A stretch of DNA of 52,820 nt from Streptomyces sp. ISL-43 (GTDB lineage Bacteria; Actinomycetota; Actinomycetes; Streptomycetales; Streptomycetaceae), in contig NZ_JAGGOT010000065.1 of the NCBI RefSeq assembly GCF_018614195.1, positions 1-52,820 of the forward strand, read 5' to 3'. The position numbers and the translations under genes are program-made. Shown here one piece after another: positions 15,337 through 23,881 of this stretch (its first letter is position 1; each line of letters starts with the position of its first letter). The notes under the pieces were generated by a model. It made no database searches, was not told where the DNA came from, and saw only the letters and a program-made list of their open reading frames with translations.

Positions 15337-16242
15337 GTGGAAGATCTGAAAATGCAGGCCCGTGCCGCAGCCGCCGGCCTTCTCGACACTCTCCAGTCGA
15401 TGCCCGAGGTCCAGGCGCTCTACGTCCTTTCCTCCTCGGCAGTCGCGCCCAACAACGTCACAAGGTTCAGCACCGACTCCGATTTCGACCTCGCGGTCGT
15501 CCTCGACGTCCCGCTCAAGGAGGACGAGTGGAGGCCGTCGCCGGCGGACACGTACGCCCTGGTCCGCGAACGGCTCCCCGCCTGGGTCCCGGAGTTCAGC
15601 TTCTACCTGCCGGTTCCCTGGGGGCGCATGGAGGTCAACGTCCACCAGCTCCTGTTCCAGTACGAGGCCGACCCGCGCACGACGTGGAACAGCGACAAGT
15701 GCGACGCCTACGCGAACAAGGGCGAACCGCTGCTCGACCGCGAGAATGCCTTCGAGGCGGTGATTCTCCGCAAGACGAAAGAGCAGCTCTGGCAGCTGGA
15801 GGGCGAGACCCGTCGGCTCCACAACCGGATCACCTGGGACGTGCGCGAGATCCCCCTGCGCATGGCGCGTCGCGTCGGGACGCCCACCGGCCACTTCGTC
15901 CTGTCGGGCGCCCTGGACGAGATCGTGGACTGGCTGTACGCCCGCTCGGGCCGGCTGTTGCCGAACATGAAGTGGAAGCTGCACTCCCTCGGCGCGCTGG
16001 GCCTGATCAGCACCGAGCAGGAAAACCTTCTGATCGAGGTCCAGCAGTGCGACCCCCTGTCGATGGTTGACCTGGAGCGGCGGTGCGAGGCCCTGGAGGC
16101 GTTCTGCCGCTCGGCCGGAATGGACCTGAGCACCCGGGCCATCGAGACCGTGCGCAAGGCGTACCAGCGGGCCAACCACCACATTCTCGGGGAACACGCA
16201 TCGGTCTTCGCTGACCGCCCCTTCCCCCGATTCGTCTCCTGA
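15337..16242 (+). CDS. Nucleotidyltransferase-fold protein
   Basis: 301 residues from GTG at 15337 (AAAGGGG, 5-nt spacing). The nucleotidyltransferase signature is at residues ~31-57: LSSSAVAPNN then SDFDLAVVLD, giving the Asp-x-Asp metal site. A third acidic residue may be in RMEVNVHQ (~110). Helices at the C-terminus resemble substrate-binding domains of minimal nucleotidyltransferases. The likely reaction is transfer of a nucleotide to a small molecule or protein. It lies 13 nt after the ATP-grasp gene and ~80 nt before the CysRS paralogue, so probably one operon. Confidence 0.75.
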   Translation: MEDLKMQARAAAAGLLDTLQSMPEVQALYVLSSSAVAPNNVTRFSTDSDFDLAVVLDVPLKEDEWRPSPADTYALVRERLPAWVPEFSFYLPVPWGRMEVNVHQLLFQYEADPRTTWNSDKCDAYANKGEPLLDRENAFEAVILRKTKEQLWQLEGETRRLHNRITWDVREIPLRMARRVGTPTGHFVLSGALDEIVDWLYARSGRLLPNMKWKLHSLGALGLISTEQENLLIEVQQCDPLSMVDLERRCEALEAFCRSAGMDLSTRAIETVRKAYQRANHHILGEHASVFADRPFPRFVS

Positions 16243-16320
16243 GGTGAGTACGACGATGCCAATTAGACGCTGTTGTCAGCACGTCAGTACGCTGCGTGAT
16301 CCGCTCACCCAGGAGGAACG

Positions 16321-17697
16321 ATGGCGATCAAGGTCCACAACACACTGACCGGACGGACGGAGGATTTCCGCCCCGAGCGGGAGACCGAGGTGCGGATGTT
16401 CGTGTGTGGACCTACCGTCTACGGCCCAAGCCACGTAGGGCACGCGAAGACGTACACGCAGTTCGACTTCATCGCCGCGTACCTGGAAGCCAGCGGCTAC
16501 AAGGTCACCTACCTCCAGAACATCACTGACGTGGACGACAAGATCATCAGGCGTGCGAAGGAGGAGAACGTACCTCCGGAGGACATCGCGGCCCTCTTCG
16601 AGAAGCAGTACCTGGAGGACATGGTCGCGCTGGGGAACACCCGCGTCGACGTCCACGCACGGGCCCACGACCACATCGACGCGATCGTGGACCAGGTCAA
16701 GAGGCTCATCGACCGCGGCCACGCCTACCAGCTCGACGACGGCTGGTACTTCGACCTGGCCTCGTTCCCCGCGTACGGCAAACTCTCGGGCCGCACCGAC
16801 CTGCGCCCCGAGGACTCGGTCTCGCGGATCGACGACCACTCCAAGAAGCGCAGTCCTGGCGACTTCGCCCTGTGGAAGGGGCGCAAGGACGGCGAACCGT
16901 TCTGGGAGACCGAGCTGGGGCCGGGCCGTCCGGGCTGGCACATCGAGGACACCGCGATCACGGAGACCTTCTTCGGGCCCTCCTACGACCTGCACGGCGG
17001 CGCCGTCGACCTCATCTTCCCCCACCACGAAGCCGAGGTGGCCCAGATGGAGGCCGCCTCCGGCATCGAGCCCCTGGCCCGCTACTGGATGCACACCGGT
17101 CTCCTGCGCGTCGACGGCGACAAGATGTCGAAGAGCACCGGGAACTTCCTCACCATCCGCGACGCGCTCGCCCGGACGGACTCCCGCACCCTGCGGTACG
17201 CCTTCCTCTCCCAGCACTACCGATCCTCCATGGAGCTGAACGACTCCACGCTGGAGCAGGCCCGAGCGGCACGCCGCCGGATCGAGAACTTCGCCCGGAC
17301 CATCGACCCCGCGCACACCGACAGCCCGGCGAACACGTCACGTGCCGACGCCACCTGGAAGGAGATGCGGGAGCACCTGGACGACGACTTCGACACCCCA
17401 GGCGCCCTCGCCGTCCTCTTCCAGTTCATCCGCGAACAGAACCGCACGCAGGAACCCTCCGGGCCGGCCTCCCTGCGGCTGATCCAGGACGTCAACAACC
17501 TCTTCGGAACCTTCGACATCGCCGGCGCCGACCAAGGCGACACCGCTGTCGACGACCTCGTCAAGGAACGCGACCGACTCCGCGCAGCGAGGAAGTTCAC
17601 CGAGGCCGACGCGATCCGCGAACAGCTCACCAAGCAGGGCATCACCCTCGAAGACTCGCCCGAAGGCACCCGCTGGTGGAAGGAGAACACCCAATGA
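16321..17697 (+). CDS. Cysteinyl-tRNA synthetase paralogue
   Basis: 458 residues from ATG at 16321 (GGAGGAACG). Class I signature HVGH in GPSHVGHAKTY (~38-48) and KMSKS in DKMSKSTGNF (~266). Also present are the CysRS-specific MFVCGPTVYG, the HHE zinc-site region in LIFPHHEAEV (~232-241), and the C-terminal DALR-type tail ending GITLEDSPEGTRWW. In typical bacterial CysRS the zinc is held by two Cys, a His and a Glu; here the second Cys (IECSAM) is Asp (WHIEDTAIT). Some archaeal enzymes, as I recall, share this. Full length separates it from MshC. In this operon it may supply Cys or Cys-tRNA to the pathway, or be a resistant second copy. Its stop overlaps the oxygenase start (ATGA). Confidence 0.85.
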   Translation: MAIKVHNTLTGRTEDFRPERETEVRMFVCGPTVYGPSHVGHAKTYTQFDFIAAYLEASGYKVTYLQNITDVDDKIIRRAKEENVPPEDIAALFEKQYLEDMVALGNTRVDVHARAHDHIDAIVDQVKRLIDRGHAYQLDDGWYFDLASFPAYGKLSGRTDLRPEDSVSRIDDHSKKRSPGDFALWKGRKDGEPFWETELGPGRPGWHIEDTAITETFFGPSYDLHGGAVDLIFPHHEAEVAQMEAASGIEPLARYWMHTGLLRVDGDKMSKSTGNFLTIRDALARTDSRTLRYAFLSQHYRSSMELNDSTLEQARAARRRIENFARTIDPAHTDSPANTSRADATWKEMREHLDDDFDTPGALAVLFQFIREQNRTQEPSGPASLRLIQDVNNLFGTFDIAGADQGDTAVDDLVKERDRLRAARKFTEADAIREQLTKQGITLEDSPEGTRWWKENTQ

Positions 17698-18281
17698 CCT
17701 GGAAGACCCGGTTACCCCTTCTCGCAGAAGGCGCCATCCCCCTCAGCCTCTGCGGCGCTCTGATGGACCACGTGAAGAACGAGACCGCGAGGCCGCGTAC
17801 CTTCCAGGGCGTCGTCGACGAGACGCTGCGCAAGAGCGAGTACGTGGAGATCCCGACGCAGCTGGAGGAAGCGGTCATCTCCCACTGCGCTCCCTACATC
17901 CGCAGCCACTTCCAGACCCTTCCGAAGCGGATACCCACCCAGCCGGCGGTCGTCTACCGCTACGGTCCCGGCGTCGGGTTCGTGGCGCACCACGACGAGG
18001 TCACCGACGTCGAGCGCGAGCGGGCCCGGACCAACGGACAGCCGGTCGTCGGAGGAGACCTCACCCTGCTGGTCTGGCTCAACACGCCGGACTCCTACTC
18101 CGGGGGCGAGCTGTTCTTCGAGAACCCCGCCCAGGAGATCAAGCCTCCCTGCGGCACCTTGGTCGCCTTCCCGGCCACCCGCGACCACATCCACGGCGTA
18201 CGGCCGATCACGAGGGGAGAGCGCATCACCCTCGTCATACGCACCGATGCCGAGAGCGTTAGGGCAGCCGTACTGCGGTAA
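17694..18281 (+). CDS. 2OG-Fe(II) oxygenase (prolyl-hydroxylase type)
   Basis: 195 residues from ATG at 17694, overlapping the CysRS stop (ATGA). The double-stranded beta-helix signatures are visible: VVYRYGPGVGFVAHHDEVTD with the HxD iron ligands, GGDLTLLVWLN, GGELFFENP, the distal His in DHIHGVRPI, and Arg in RITLVIR for 2-oxoglutarate. It should hydroxylate a small molecule, peptide or protein residue using 2-oxoglutarate, O2 and Fe(II). Coupling to the CysRS paralogue suggests it acts in the same pathway. It ends at a strong bidirectional terminator. Confidence 0.85.
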   Translation: MTWKTRLPLLAEGAIPLSLCGALMDHVKNETARPRTFQGVVDETLRKSEYVEIPTQLEEAVISHCAPYIRSHFQTLPKRIPTQPAVVYRYGPGVGFVAHHDEVTDVERERARTNGQPVVGGDLTLLVWLNTPDSYSGGELFFENPAQEIKPPCGTLVAFPATRDHIHGVRPITRGERITLVIRTDAESVRAAVLR

Positions 18282-18302
18282 CCACCAGGATGATCGAGGG
18301 AC

Positions 18303-18342
18303 GCCGCCGGGGCCAGCGCTGAACTGCGCTGGCCCCGGCGGC
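18303..18342. terminator. Perfect 17-bp bidirectional terminator
   Basis: 17-nt arms 18303-18319 (GCCGCCGGGGCCAGCGC) and 18326-18342 with a 6-nt loop TGAACT, followed by CTTTATA. It lies between convergent genes ending at 18281 (+) and 18353 (-), serving both. Confidence 0.9.
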
Positions 18343-18352
18343 CTTTATAGGG

Positions 18353-19255
18353 TCAGATCTCGGTGGTCAGACGCGTGGCGACGGCGCGTGCTTCGGGTGT
18401 GAGGCCGTCGAGGACTTCCCGTGCGTAGGGAGTGTTCAGGCGGTCTGCCAGGCTTTCGACGTCAGGCCAATGGGCGGCTAGCTGTTCGAGGGTCTGCCGG
18501 GTTCGGTGGATGGCGTCCTGCCGCTGGGAGCGGTGTTCTTCCGCTAGCCGGTGTGCCTCGTGCCAGGTGAGCTCCCCCTGCTGGGCGCGCTGGGTGAGCT
18601 GGGGAGCGGTGTCCCCGTCGGCCTTCCGGATGGCGTCCATCTCTGCGACGAGCAGTTGCAGCCGCGCGTCTTCGAGCTGCTGGTCGAGGGCGGTGGTGGC
18701 CTGATCGAGGCTGAGGATGCCTTCGGAGACCTGGTCAGCGAGGTCGGGTGCGTGCTGGCGCAGGTGCTCGTGCCGGGCGATCAGCGCGGCGGCTTCGGCC
18801 TTGCGCCGACGAGCGGTCTCGTAGGCGGAGTCGAGTCGGAGGGCACCGATGCGCACCTCCTCGGCAAGGTCAGGGGAGTACTTGAGGACGGTGGTGGTGT
18901 TGGACAGCCGGGTCAGGCTGATGGCGTGGAGCTTGGCTTGGGTGCGCAGCGAGTGTTCCGAAACGGAACGGGCTATCGCGAGGATCACCGCCCTCTGGCC
19001 CTTGCTGAGGTTACGGCGCAGCGCGTTCGCGGAGAAGATCACGCGGACGTGATCGTCGCCGGCATAGGTGGTGAAGCGGGGTTCGATCCCGGCGATCGCG
19101 CATGCGGCGAGGCGGTTGCGGCCGTCGAGGAGGAGTCCGTCAGGGGTGAGGAGGAGGGGCTTGTGGAGGCCTTCGGCCTTGATGGACTCGGCGAGGTCGT
19201 GCAGCTCTTCCTCGTCCAGCATGGGGAAGACGGCGGCGAAGGGGTGGATCTTCAG
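18353..19255 (-). CDS. ParB-like nuclease/partition-domain protein
   Basis: 300 residues. Start taken as CTG at 19255, with AAGGAG 6 nt upstream and the family fold beginning at once (KIHPFAAVFPML). No in-frame ATG, GTG or TTG suits, and the open frame upstream only shadows the relaxase. The ParB N-domain is clear: LDEEELHDLAESIKAEG, then LLLDGRNRLAAC, a helix-turn-helix around NLSKGQRAVILA, and long charged helices to the end. Such proteins are common on actinobacterial plasmids and integrative elements, where they regulate or bind element DNA. It is the last gene of the minus-strand mobilization operon. Confidence 0.75.
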   Translation of the reverse strand: MKIHPFAAVFPMLDEEELHDLAESIKAEGLHKPLLLTPDGLLLDGRNRLAACAIAGIEPRFTTYAGDDHVRVIFSANALRRNLSKGQRAVILAIARSVSEHSLRTQAKLHAISLTRLSNTTTVLKYSPDLAEEVRIGALRLDSAYETARRRKAEAAALIARHEHLRQHAPDLADQVSEGILSLDQATTALDQQLEDARLQLLVAEMDAIRKADGDTAPQLTQRAQQGELTWHEAHRLAEEHRSQRQDAIHRTRQTLEQLAAHWPDVESLADRLNTPYAREVLDGLTPEARAVATRLTTEI

Positions 19256-19292
19256 GATGGGCTCCTTGTCGGGTCGGGTCGGGGTACGCGGA

Positions 19293-20969
19293 TCAGCGCG
19301 TGGGGCGCTGGCGGGCGGGACGGGCTGCTCGTGCCGGAGGCGTCCTGGGGGCGGGTGCCGGTGAGCCCGGCGAGGGGTGCAGTGGCAGCTCGGCGAGGTG
19401 GCGCAGCCGCCATACCAGGACTTCGCTGATGGACGTTGCGGTGCTGAGCTCCCGTTGGCCTGCGGCCTCGGCGAGCAGGGCGCCCGGGTCGCGGCCGGAG
19501 GCTTCGGCATCGGCGAGGGTGGCGGCGAGCGCGGGCCAGCCGGGCTCGGCCAGGACCCGCTGGGAGTGTTCCGAGAGTGAACGCCGAAGGGTGGCGGTGT
19601 GCCGGTGGAGCACGGGCTGTGGGAGGAGACGGCCGCGTTGCGCGAGGGCGCCCAAGGGCTGTGCGGCGGCGGCTTCGTAGGCGGCGCGCAGGTGCCCGGC
19701 CGCCTGATGCGCGGCGACGGCCTGCTGGGCGTGGCCCTTCTTCGCGTGCCAGTTGGCTGCTGCCATGGCGAGGAAGAACGCCATGTCGATCAGCATCGCG
19801 GTGGTGGCGCCGTCTTCACCCCGGCCAAGGGCCGGACCGCTGTGGATCAAGTCGCGGGCGGCTTGGCGCAAGGCCCGGTCCTGTCCGCGCTCGGTCCGGA
19901 CGTGCGAGCGGGTCGCCCGCTCGAACACCGTTGCTGCGTCCCGGAGCTGGCGCCGGGTCTGTTCCGCCGAGGTCTTTGCGAGGGCGTCGAGGACTTCGCT
20001 GGCGGCGGCGATCTGCGCGGCCACGGTCCCGTCGTCGCCGTGGTTGATGACGACGACGGCTTGCCAGGCCGTGCCCGTGGCGCGGCGCCGGGCTGATGCC
20101 GGACCGCTCACAGGCAGCGCGGGAGCCTCACCAGGCGTGCTGGTCCAGCGTTCTCGGAGGCGGGGCAGGGAGAGGTCGGGTGCCAGCTTCGACCCGGAGT
20201 AGTGGACGGGCGCCCCGTCCTTGTTGCGGTCCTCGGGCAGGGCGACGGTGTAGCCGAGAGTGTCACCGGAGGGTGCGGTCCGGCGCTTGATGAGGAGGCC
20301 GGCGGAGGCGAGGCGATCGAAGAACTCTGCCTCCGAAGCGGTGCCCGCCGCGGCGCGGCGGACGGTCTCTCGCAGTTCCTCGCGGACGGTACGGTCCCGG
20401 CCCTGGCGCTGGGCTTTGTGGCGTTCTGCGCTGGTGGGGCGCTTGGCGGCGGTCCCGTCGCCGGGCGCCACGCGATACAGGTCGTAGTCGGCCTCGATGC
20501 GGCGGCATTCCGCCTGGGCGCGCTTGCCGGAGCGGTGGTGGTCGGGCTTGCGGCCGTCTTCGCGTACGAGTGTGGCGATGAGGTGGATGTGGTCCTCGGC
20601 GTGGCGGACGGCAGCCCAGCGGCAGCCCGCGCCGTCGCCGGGGTCGATGCCTGTGGCGGCTATGACGCGGCGGGCGATGCCGGCCCACTCGTCGTCGGTG
20701 AGGGTCCGGTCGCCGGGGGCGGTACGGACAGAGGCGTGCCAGACGTGCTTGTCCGGGCGGGTGTCCGCGGGGCGGAGGTGGAGGGGTTCGTCGAGGAGCT
20801 GCTGGAGGTCCGCCTCGGTGGCTTCGGGGTCGCGGCCGGGGTCGGGGGCGAGGCCGTCAAAGGAGGCGACAAGGTGCGGGTCGGTGTGTTCCTCGCTGCG
20901 GCCGGGGCCGTAGAGGTAGGCCAGCAGGCCGGCGGTGTCGCCGCCCTGTTTGTGGATGGAGGGGATCAA
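19293..20969 (-). CDS. Relaxase / mobilization nuclease
   Basis: 558 residues from TTG at 20969, overlapping the mobC stop (TTGA), with GAAGGA 11 nt before. The N-terminal ~250 residues hold the relaxase domain: GGDTAGLLAYLYGPGR near the start (candidate catalytic Tyr) and the three-His motif HAEDHIHL at residues 123-129. It nicks at an origin of transfer and pilots one strand into the recipient. The C-terminal ~300 residues are helical and Ala/Arg-rich, with no helicase motif seen. It follows MobC and precedes the ParB-like gene, forming a mobilization unit. A longer upstream frame is only MobC's shadow. Confidence 0.85.
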   Translation of the reverse strand: MIPSIHKQGGDTAGLLAYLYGPGRSEEHTDPHLVASFDGLAPDPGRDPEATEADLQQLLDEPLHLRPADTRPDKHVWHASVRTAPGDRTLTDDEWAGIARRVIAATGIDPGDGAGCRWAAVRHAEDHIHLIATLVREDGRKPDHHRSGKRAQAECRRIEADYDLYRVAPGDGTAAKRPTSAERHKAQRQGRDRTVREELRETVRRAAAGTASEAEFFDRLASAGLLIKRRTAPSGDTLGYTVALPEDRNKDGAPVHYSGSKLAPDLSLPRLRERWTSTPGEAPALPVSGPASARRRATGTAWQAVVVINHGDDGTVAAQIAAASEVLDALAKTSAEQTRRQLRDAATVFERATRSHVRTERGQDRALRQAARDLIHSGPALGRGEDGATTAMLIDMAFFLAMAAANWHAKKGHAQQAVAAHQAAGHLRAAYEAAAAQPLGALAQRGRLLPQPVLHRHTATLRRSLSEHSQRVLAEPGWPALAATLADAEASGRDPGALLAEAAGQRELSTATSISEVLVWRLRHLAELPLHPSPGSPAPAPRTPPARAARPARQRPTR

Positions 20970-21571
20970 GCGGCTTGGGTTCCTTCGGGGTTGGTCATGT
21001 GGGTGGTCACGCGGTGGATGTCCTCGGCGGCACGCAGGACGGCGGCGATGGTGTCGTCGAGCCCTTCTGGGGCGATGCCCCTGTTCAGGGCCTTGGCCGC
21101 CTGGTTGAGGTTGTTGCCGGCGATGCTCAGCTCGCGTCGCAGTCGGAACAGGCTGATGAGGACGTCCTGCTCGGTGGCTATGACGGCAGCGGTGCGGTTC
21201 AGGTCGCGGGCAGCGGCCAGGGTGCTGTGGGCGATGAAGCCGGCCAGTTGCATGCCGACGGCATCGGCGCCGGCGGAGGCGAGTGCGCGCTCTGCTTCGC
21301 TGAGGCGGACGCTGACCGCAGGGCGCTGCTTGCCGGCGCGGATACGGGGCTTGCCCCGGCGCCTGCCAGGCTGTGGTCCGCCCTCGGCCGCAGCCTGCCC
21401 GTCCCGTGCCCCCTGGCGCGGGACGGTGCCCGCCACCCCCGGGGCGAGCTCCGGTTCGGACGCACCCCCGACGGGGGAGTGTCCGAACCTCCAACTTGCT
21501 GCCTGGTGTTGGCCTGTGGTGGTAGGTGTCAGCTCAGGTCGTGCGGGAATTTCGTGTGGCTGATCGTGCAA
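20966..21571 (-). CDS. MobC-like relaxosome protein
   Basis: 201 residues from TTG at 21571 (GGAG, 6-nt spacing). The first ~75 residues are basic and disordered; RPAVSVRLSEAERALASAGA resembles a ribbon-helix-helix DNA-binding start. The MobC signature NNLNQAAKALN is near residue 152. MobC proteins melt the origin of transfer and help the relaxase. It is coupled to the relaxase by overlap. Confidence 0.8.
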   Translation of the reverse strand: MHDQPHEIPARPELTPTTTGQHQAASWRFGHSPVGGASEPELAPGVAGTVPRQGARDGQAAAEGGPQPGRRRGKPRIRAGKQRPAVSVRLSEAERALASAGADAVGMQLAGFIAHSTLAAARDLNRTAAVIATEQDVLISLFRLRRELSIAGNNLNQAAKALNRGIAPEGLDDTIAAVLRAAEDIHRVTTHMTNPEGTQAA

Positions 21572-21613
21572 GGGAATCTCCAGGGTCGGTTGGGGTCATG
21601 GGGGGCCGGCTAC

Positions 21614-22381
21614 TCAGTCAGTGGTGTCGTCAAAGTCGGCATGGAGGATGTCCATCGCCATGACCAGCCGGTCCTTGCCTACGGGGTAGCCCTCCTTCCG
21701 GACGGCAGCTTCGAACCGCTTTCGGGGGATCAGCCCGTCGGGTCCTCGCGGGACAGTTCGTCCGATGGCCAGAAGCTGCTCCTCGCTCGCGGCAGGGCGG
21801 CGCCCCTTGGGCTTGACCACCGGTTCGGGGACATCCGCCAGGGTGGCCAGTGGACTTTCCGCCATGCCATCGCCACCGCTCAGTGACACAGGCGTTGGCG
21901 CCTCGGCCTGCTCCGTCAGGGCGAAGGTCGGCTCGTGCTGCGCCTGGTGGTGGCGGGTGACGAAGTAGAAGTGGACGGCGCCGGCGAGGGCGAGTGGCGC
22001 GATGGCGGAAAGGACGCCGACGGTCACGTCGTCGAGGCGGAGTCCGTCGTGGAGGATCTGCTGGTTGAGGCGGATGGCGTGCAGGGCGTTGGCCCAGATG
22101 CTGGTCAGGGTTGCGAGGCCGACCAGTGCCCACACGTACAGGCGGGCCCGCAAGGGCGCGGTGCGCATGAGTAGGAGGGCGCCGATGCCGATGGCGATGA
22201 ACCCGTCGATGACGAGGGGGAAGGCGTAGGTGAGAGGGCCGGGGACGTGGGTGGCGACGGCCATCTGGCGCAAGGCCGCGTAGGAGAGGGCGAAGGCGGT
22301 GACGCCGAGGAGGGTGATACCCAGGCGGATCGCGGAGACCCCTATGCCGATGGGGGCGGAGATGGTGGTGGGTGCGGACAA
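21614..22381 (-). CDS. DUF2637 membrane protein
   Basis: 255 residues if TTG at 22381 is used (GGAG 9 nt upstream); TTG at 22396 is possible but lacks a site. Residues ~15-140 contain four hydrophobic helices (LGITLLGVTAFALSYAAL; LVIDGFIAIGIGALLL; VWALVGLATLTSIWANAL; GVLSAIAPLALAGAVHFYFV), the DUF2637 pattern of Streptomyces plasmids and integrative elements. The C-terminal ~110 residues are soluble and end with a small helix-turn-helix-like part (GRTVPRGPDGLIPRKRFEAA). A role in spread or conjugation is assumed from context. Confidence 0.8.
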   Translation of the reverse strand: MSAPTTISAPIGIGVSAIRLGITLLGVTAFALSYAALRQMAVATHVPGPLTYAFPLVIDGFIAIGIGALLLMRTAPLRARLYVWALVGLATLTSIWANALHAIRLNQQILHDGLRLDDVTVGVLSAIAPLALAGAVHFYFVTRHHQAQHEPTFALTEQAEAPTPVSLSGGDGMAESPLATLADVPEPVVKPKGRRPAASEEQLLAIGRTVPRGPDGLIPRKRFEAAVRKEGYPVGKDRLVMAMDILHADFDDTTD

Positions 22382-22459
22382 GCGGGTGGGCTCCAAGGAG
22401 AGGGGGTGGGGGGCGGCCTCGGCTGCGGCTGGGCAGGGCGAGGCCGCCTGGGGAGGGTG

Positions 22460-22590
22460 GGGAGTCGTTGCGACTCGTCGCGTGCCTGGTCAGGGCAGGT
22501 ACGGGTGGGGTGGCGATGTCGAGTCGACTCGTTGCGGGCCGGTGACTCGTAACCGCGTTGACCTGCGGTGCGACGGGTCGCGACGGGTGG
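22460..22590. other. Iteron-like spacer, candidate origin of transfer or replication
   Basis: A gene-free stretch between the DUF3631 and DUF2637 genes holds repeated GACTCGTNGCG: GACTCGTCGCG at 22472-22482, GACTCGTTGCG at 22526-22536, and GACTCGTAACCGCG from 22544. There is an inverted copy at 22462-22472 and two GACGGGT units at 22572-22587. GAGTCG/CGACTC palindromes are included. Repeats plus position beside mobilization genes suggest an oriT or an initiator-binding region; function is inferred. Confidence 0.5.
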
Positions 22591-22597
22591 TGTCGGG

Positions 22598-23881
22598 TCA
22601 GGCGCCGGTGTCTGGTTCCGGCTGGGGCTTCGGCTCGGGGCAGTAGCGGGCCCAGGAGTCGGTGAACTGTGCGCGGGTGAAGCCCTTGGCCTGGACGTCG
22701 CCGTGGAAGCGGCGGTTGGCGGAGCTGATGCCGTAGTCCTTCAGCAGGATCTGCAAGCCGCGCGCGGTGAGGCCCCGGTCGGTGTGCTCCGGCCAGGGCG
22801 TCTCGTCGTCCTTGTTCAGGATGTCGAGCAGGCGGCTGGTCCGGATCACCGAGGGGTCCCCCTCTGTGGCGAAGGCGCGGTGGATGTCGGCCAGGAGCCG
22901 GACGCCTTGGCCGCTGCTGTCCTGGTCCTTCTCGGCCTCGTGGCTCGTCATCGCCCGGCAGGCGGCGCGGGCGAGGTCGGGCCACTGGCCGCCTGCGAGA
23001 TCGGCGACGGCGACCAGCGGCTCCCAGGTGTCGGCGGCCCGGTCCTCCACCGGCATCGGCGGCGTCAGCGCCATCGCCTGGGATCGCAGAGGCGCCAGCC
23101 ATGTCGCGAGCCGGTCGCGCAGGGTGTTCAGGCCGGGGATGTCGCGGGCGCTGCGGAAGGCTGCCACGCTTTCGCCGGGCCGACGGCGGCGCATCCGGAT
23201 CACGACCGAGCGGTCCATGATCGTGTCGGGCAGGTCACCGATGCCGGCGAGGGCCGCCATGGCGAAGGTGGGGAACTTCGAGACCTCGTGGTTGGGGCCG
23301 GAGACCCGCAGGGTGGGGCGGTTGCGCTGGGCGCCCGCGTTGATGAGGCCGCGCATCTCCTCGTTCTTCTCGGCGACCTTCGCGGAGCCGAAGAGGGTGT
23401 CGGCCTCGTCGACCAAGAGGGTGGGCGGCGTCTCGGTGATCGACCGGAAGATCGCGGCGGCGGAGGCGTTCACCGTGACCAGCGGATCGTGGACGGTCTC
23501 GGTGATCACGTCCAGCAGGCGTGACTTGCCGCACCGCTTCGCAGGACCGACCACGGCCAAGCGCGGGGCGTGCTGCCAGGCCGTCTGCAGATGCGTGGCA
23601 GCCACCCACAGGGCCACCGCTGTCAGGGCCTCGGCGCTCGGCAGGATCACGTAGCGCGCGATCTCGGTACGCAGGTCGTCGAGGACCTGTCCGCCCTCGG
23701 TGACGGGGCCGATAGGCCGGGCCGCTAGGGCAGGGGACTGGGGCTGCGGAGTGGAGGACGGGGTCTCCTCCGGTCCTTCAGGAACGCTTCGCAAGTGCGC
23801 GCCCGGCTGACCGGGGACGGCCGTCGCCGGCCAGGTCATCGCGGCGGGGGTGGAATCGGCGGGGGTGGGGGTCAGTTCCAA
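22598..23881 (-). CDS. DUF3631 P-loop ATPase of integrative element
   Basis: 427 residues from TTG at 23881 with AAAGGAG 8 nt upstream. The P-loop is VGPAKRCGKS (111-120) and Walker B LLVDEADTLF (~154-163). Also seen are MDRSVVIRMRRRR (arginine finger region) and the DUF3631 tail RGLQILLKDYGISSANRRF. Such proteins are helicase- or primase-like ATPases common in actinobacterial plasmids, phages and integrative elements, probably used in element replication. It lies between Xis and the iteron-like spacer. Confidence 0.85.
   Translation of the reverse strand: MELTPTPADSTPAAMTWPATAVPGQPGAHLRSVPEGPEETPSSTPQPQSPALAARPIGPVTEGGQVLDDLRTEIARYVILPSAEALTAVALWVAATHLQTAWQHAPRLAVVGPAKRCGKSRLLDVITETVHDPLVTVNASAAAIFRSITETPPTLLVDEADTLFGSAKVAEKNEEMRGLINAGAQRNRPTLRVSGPNHEVSKFPTFAMAALAGIGDLPDTIMDRSVVIRMRRRRPGESVAAFRSARDIPGLNTLRDRLATWLAPLRSQAMALTPPMPVEDRAADTWEPLVAVADLAGGQWPDLARAACRAMTSHEAEKDQDSSGQGVRLLADIHRAFATEGDPSVIRTSRLLDILNKDDETPWPEHTDRGLTARGLQILLKDYGISSANRRFHGDVQAKGFTRAQFTDSWARYCPEPKPQPEPDTGA

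Noticed and set aside
14202..18281. Reading the CysRS paralogue as MshC (mycothiol ligase)
   Set aside because: It keeps a full-length C-terminal region with the GITLEDSPEGTRWW tail typical of CysRS, and no other mycothiol gene is nearby.
21630..23102. A 490-codon minus-strand open frame
   Set aside because: An Arg/Pro/His-rich shifted reading of the DUF3631 and DUF2637 genes that runs through the iteron-like spacer.
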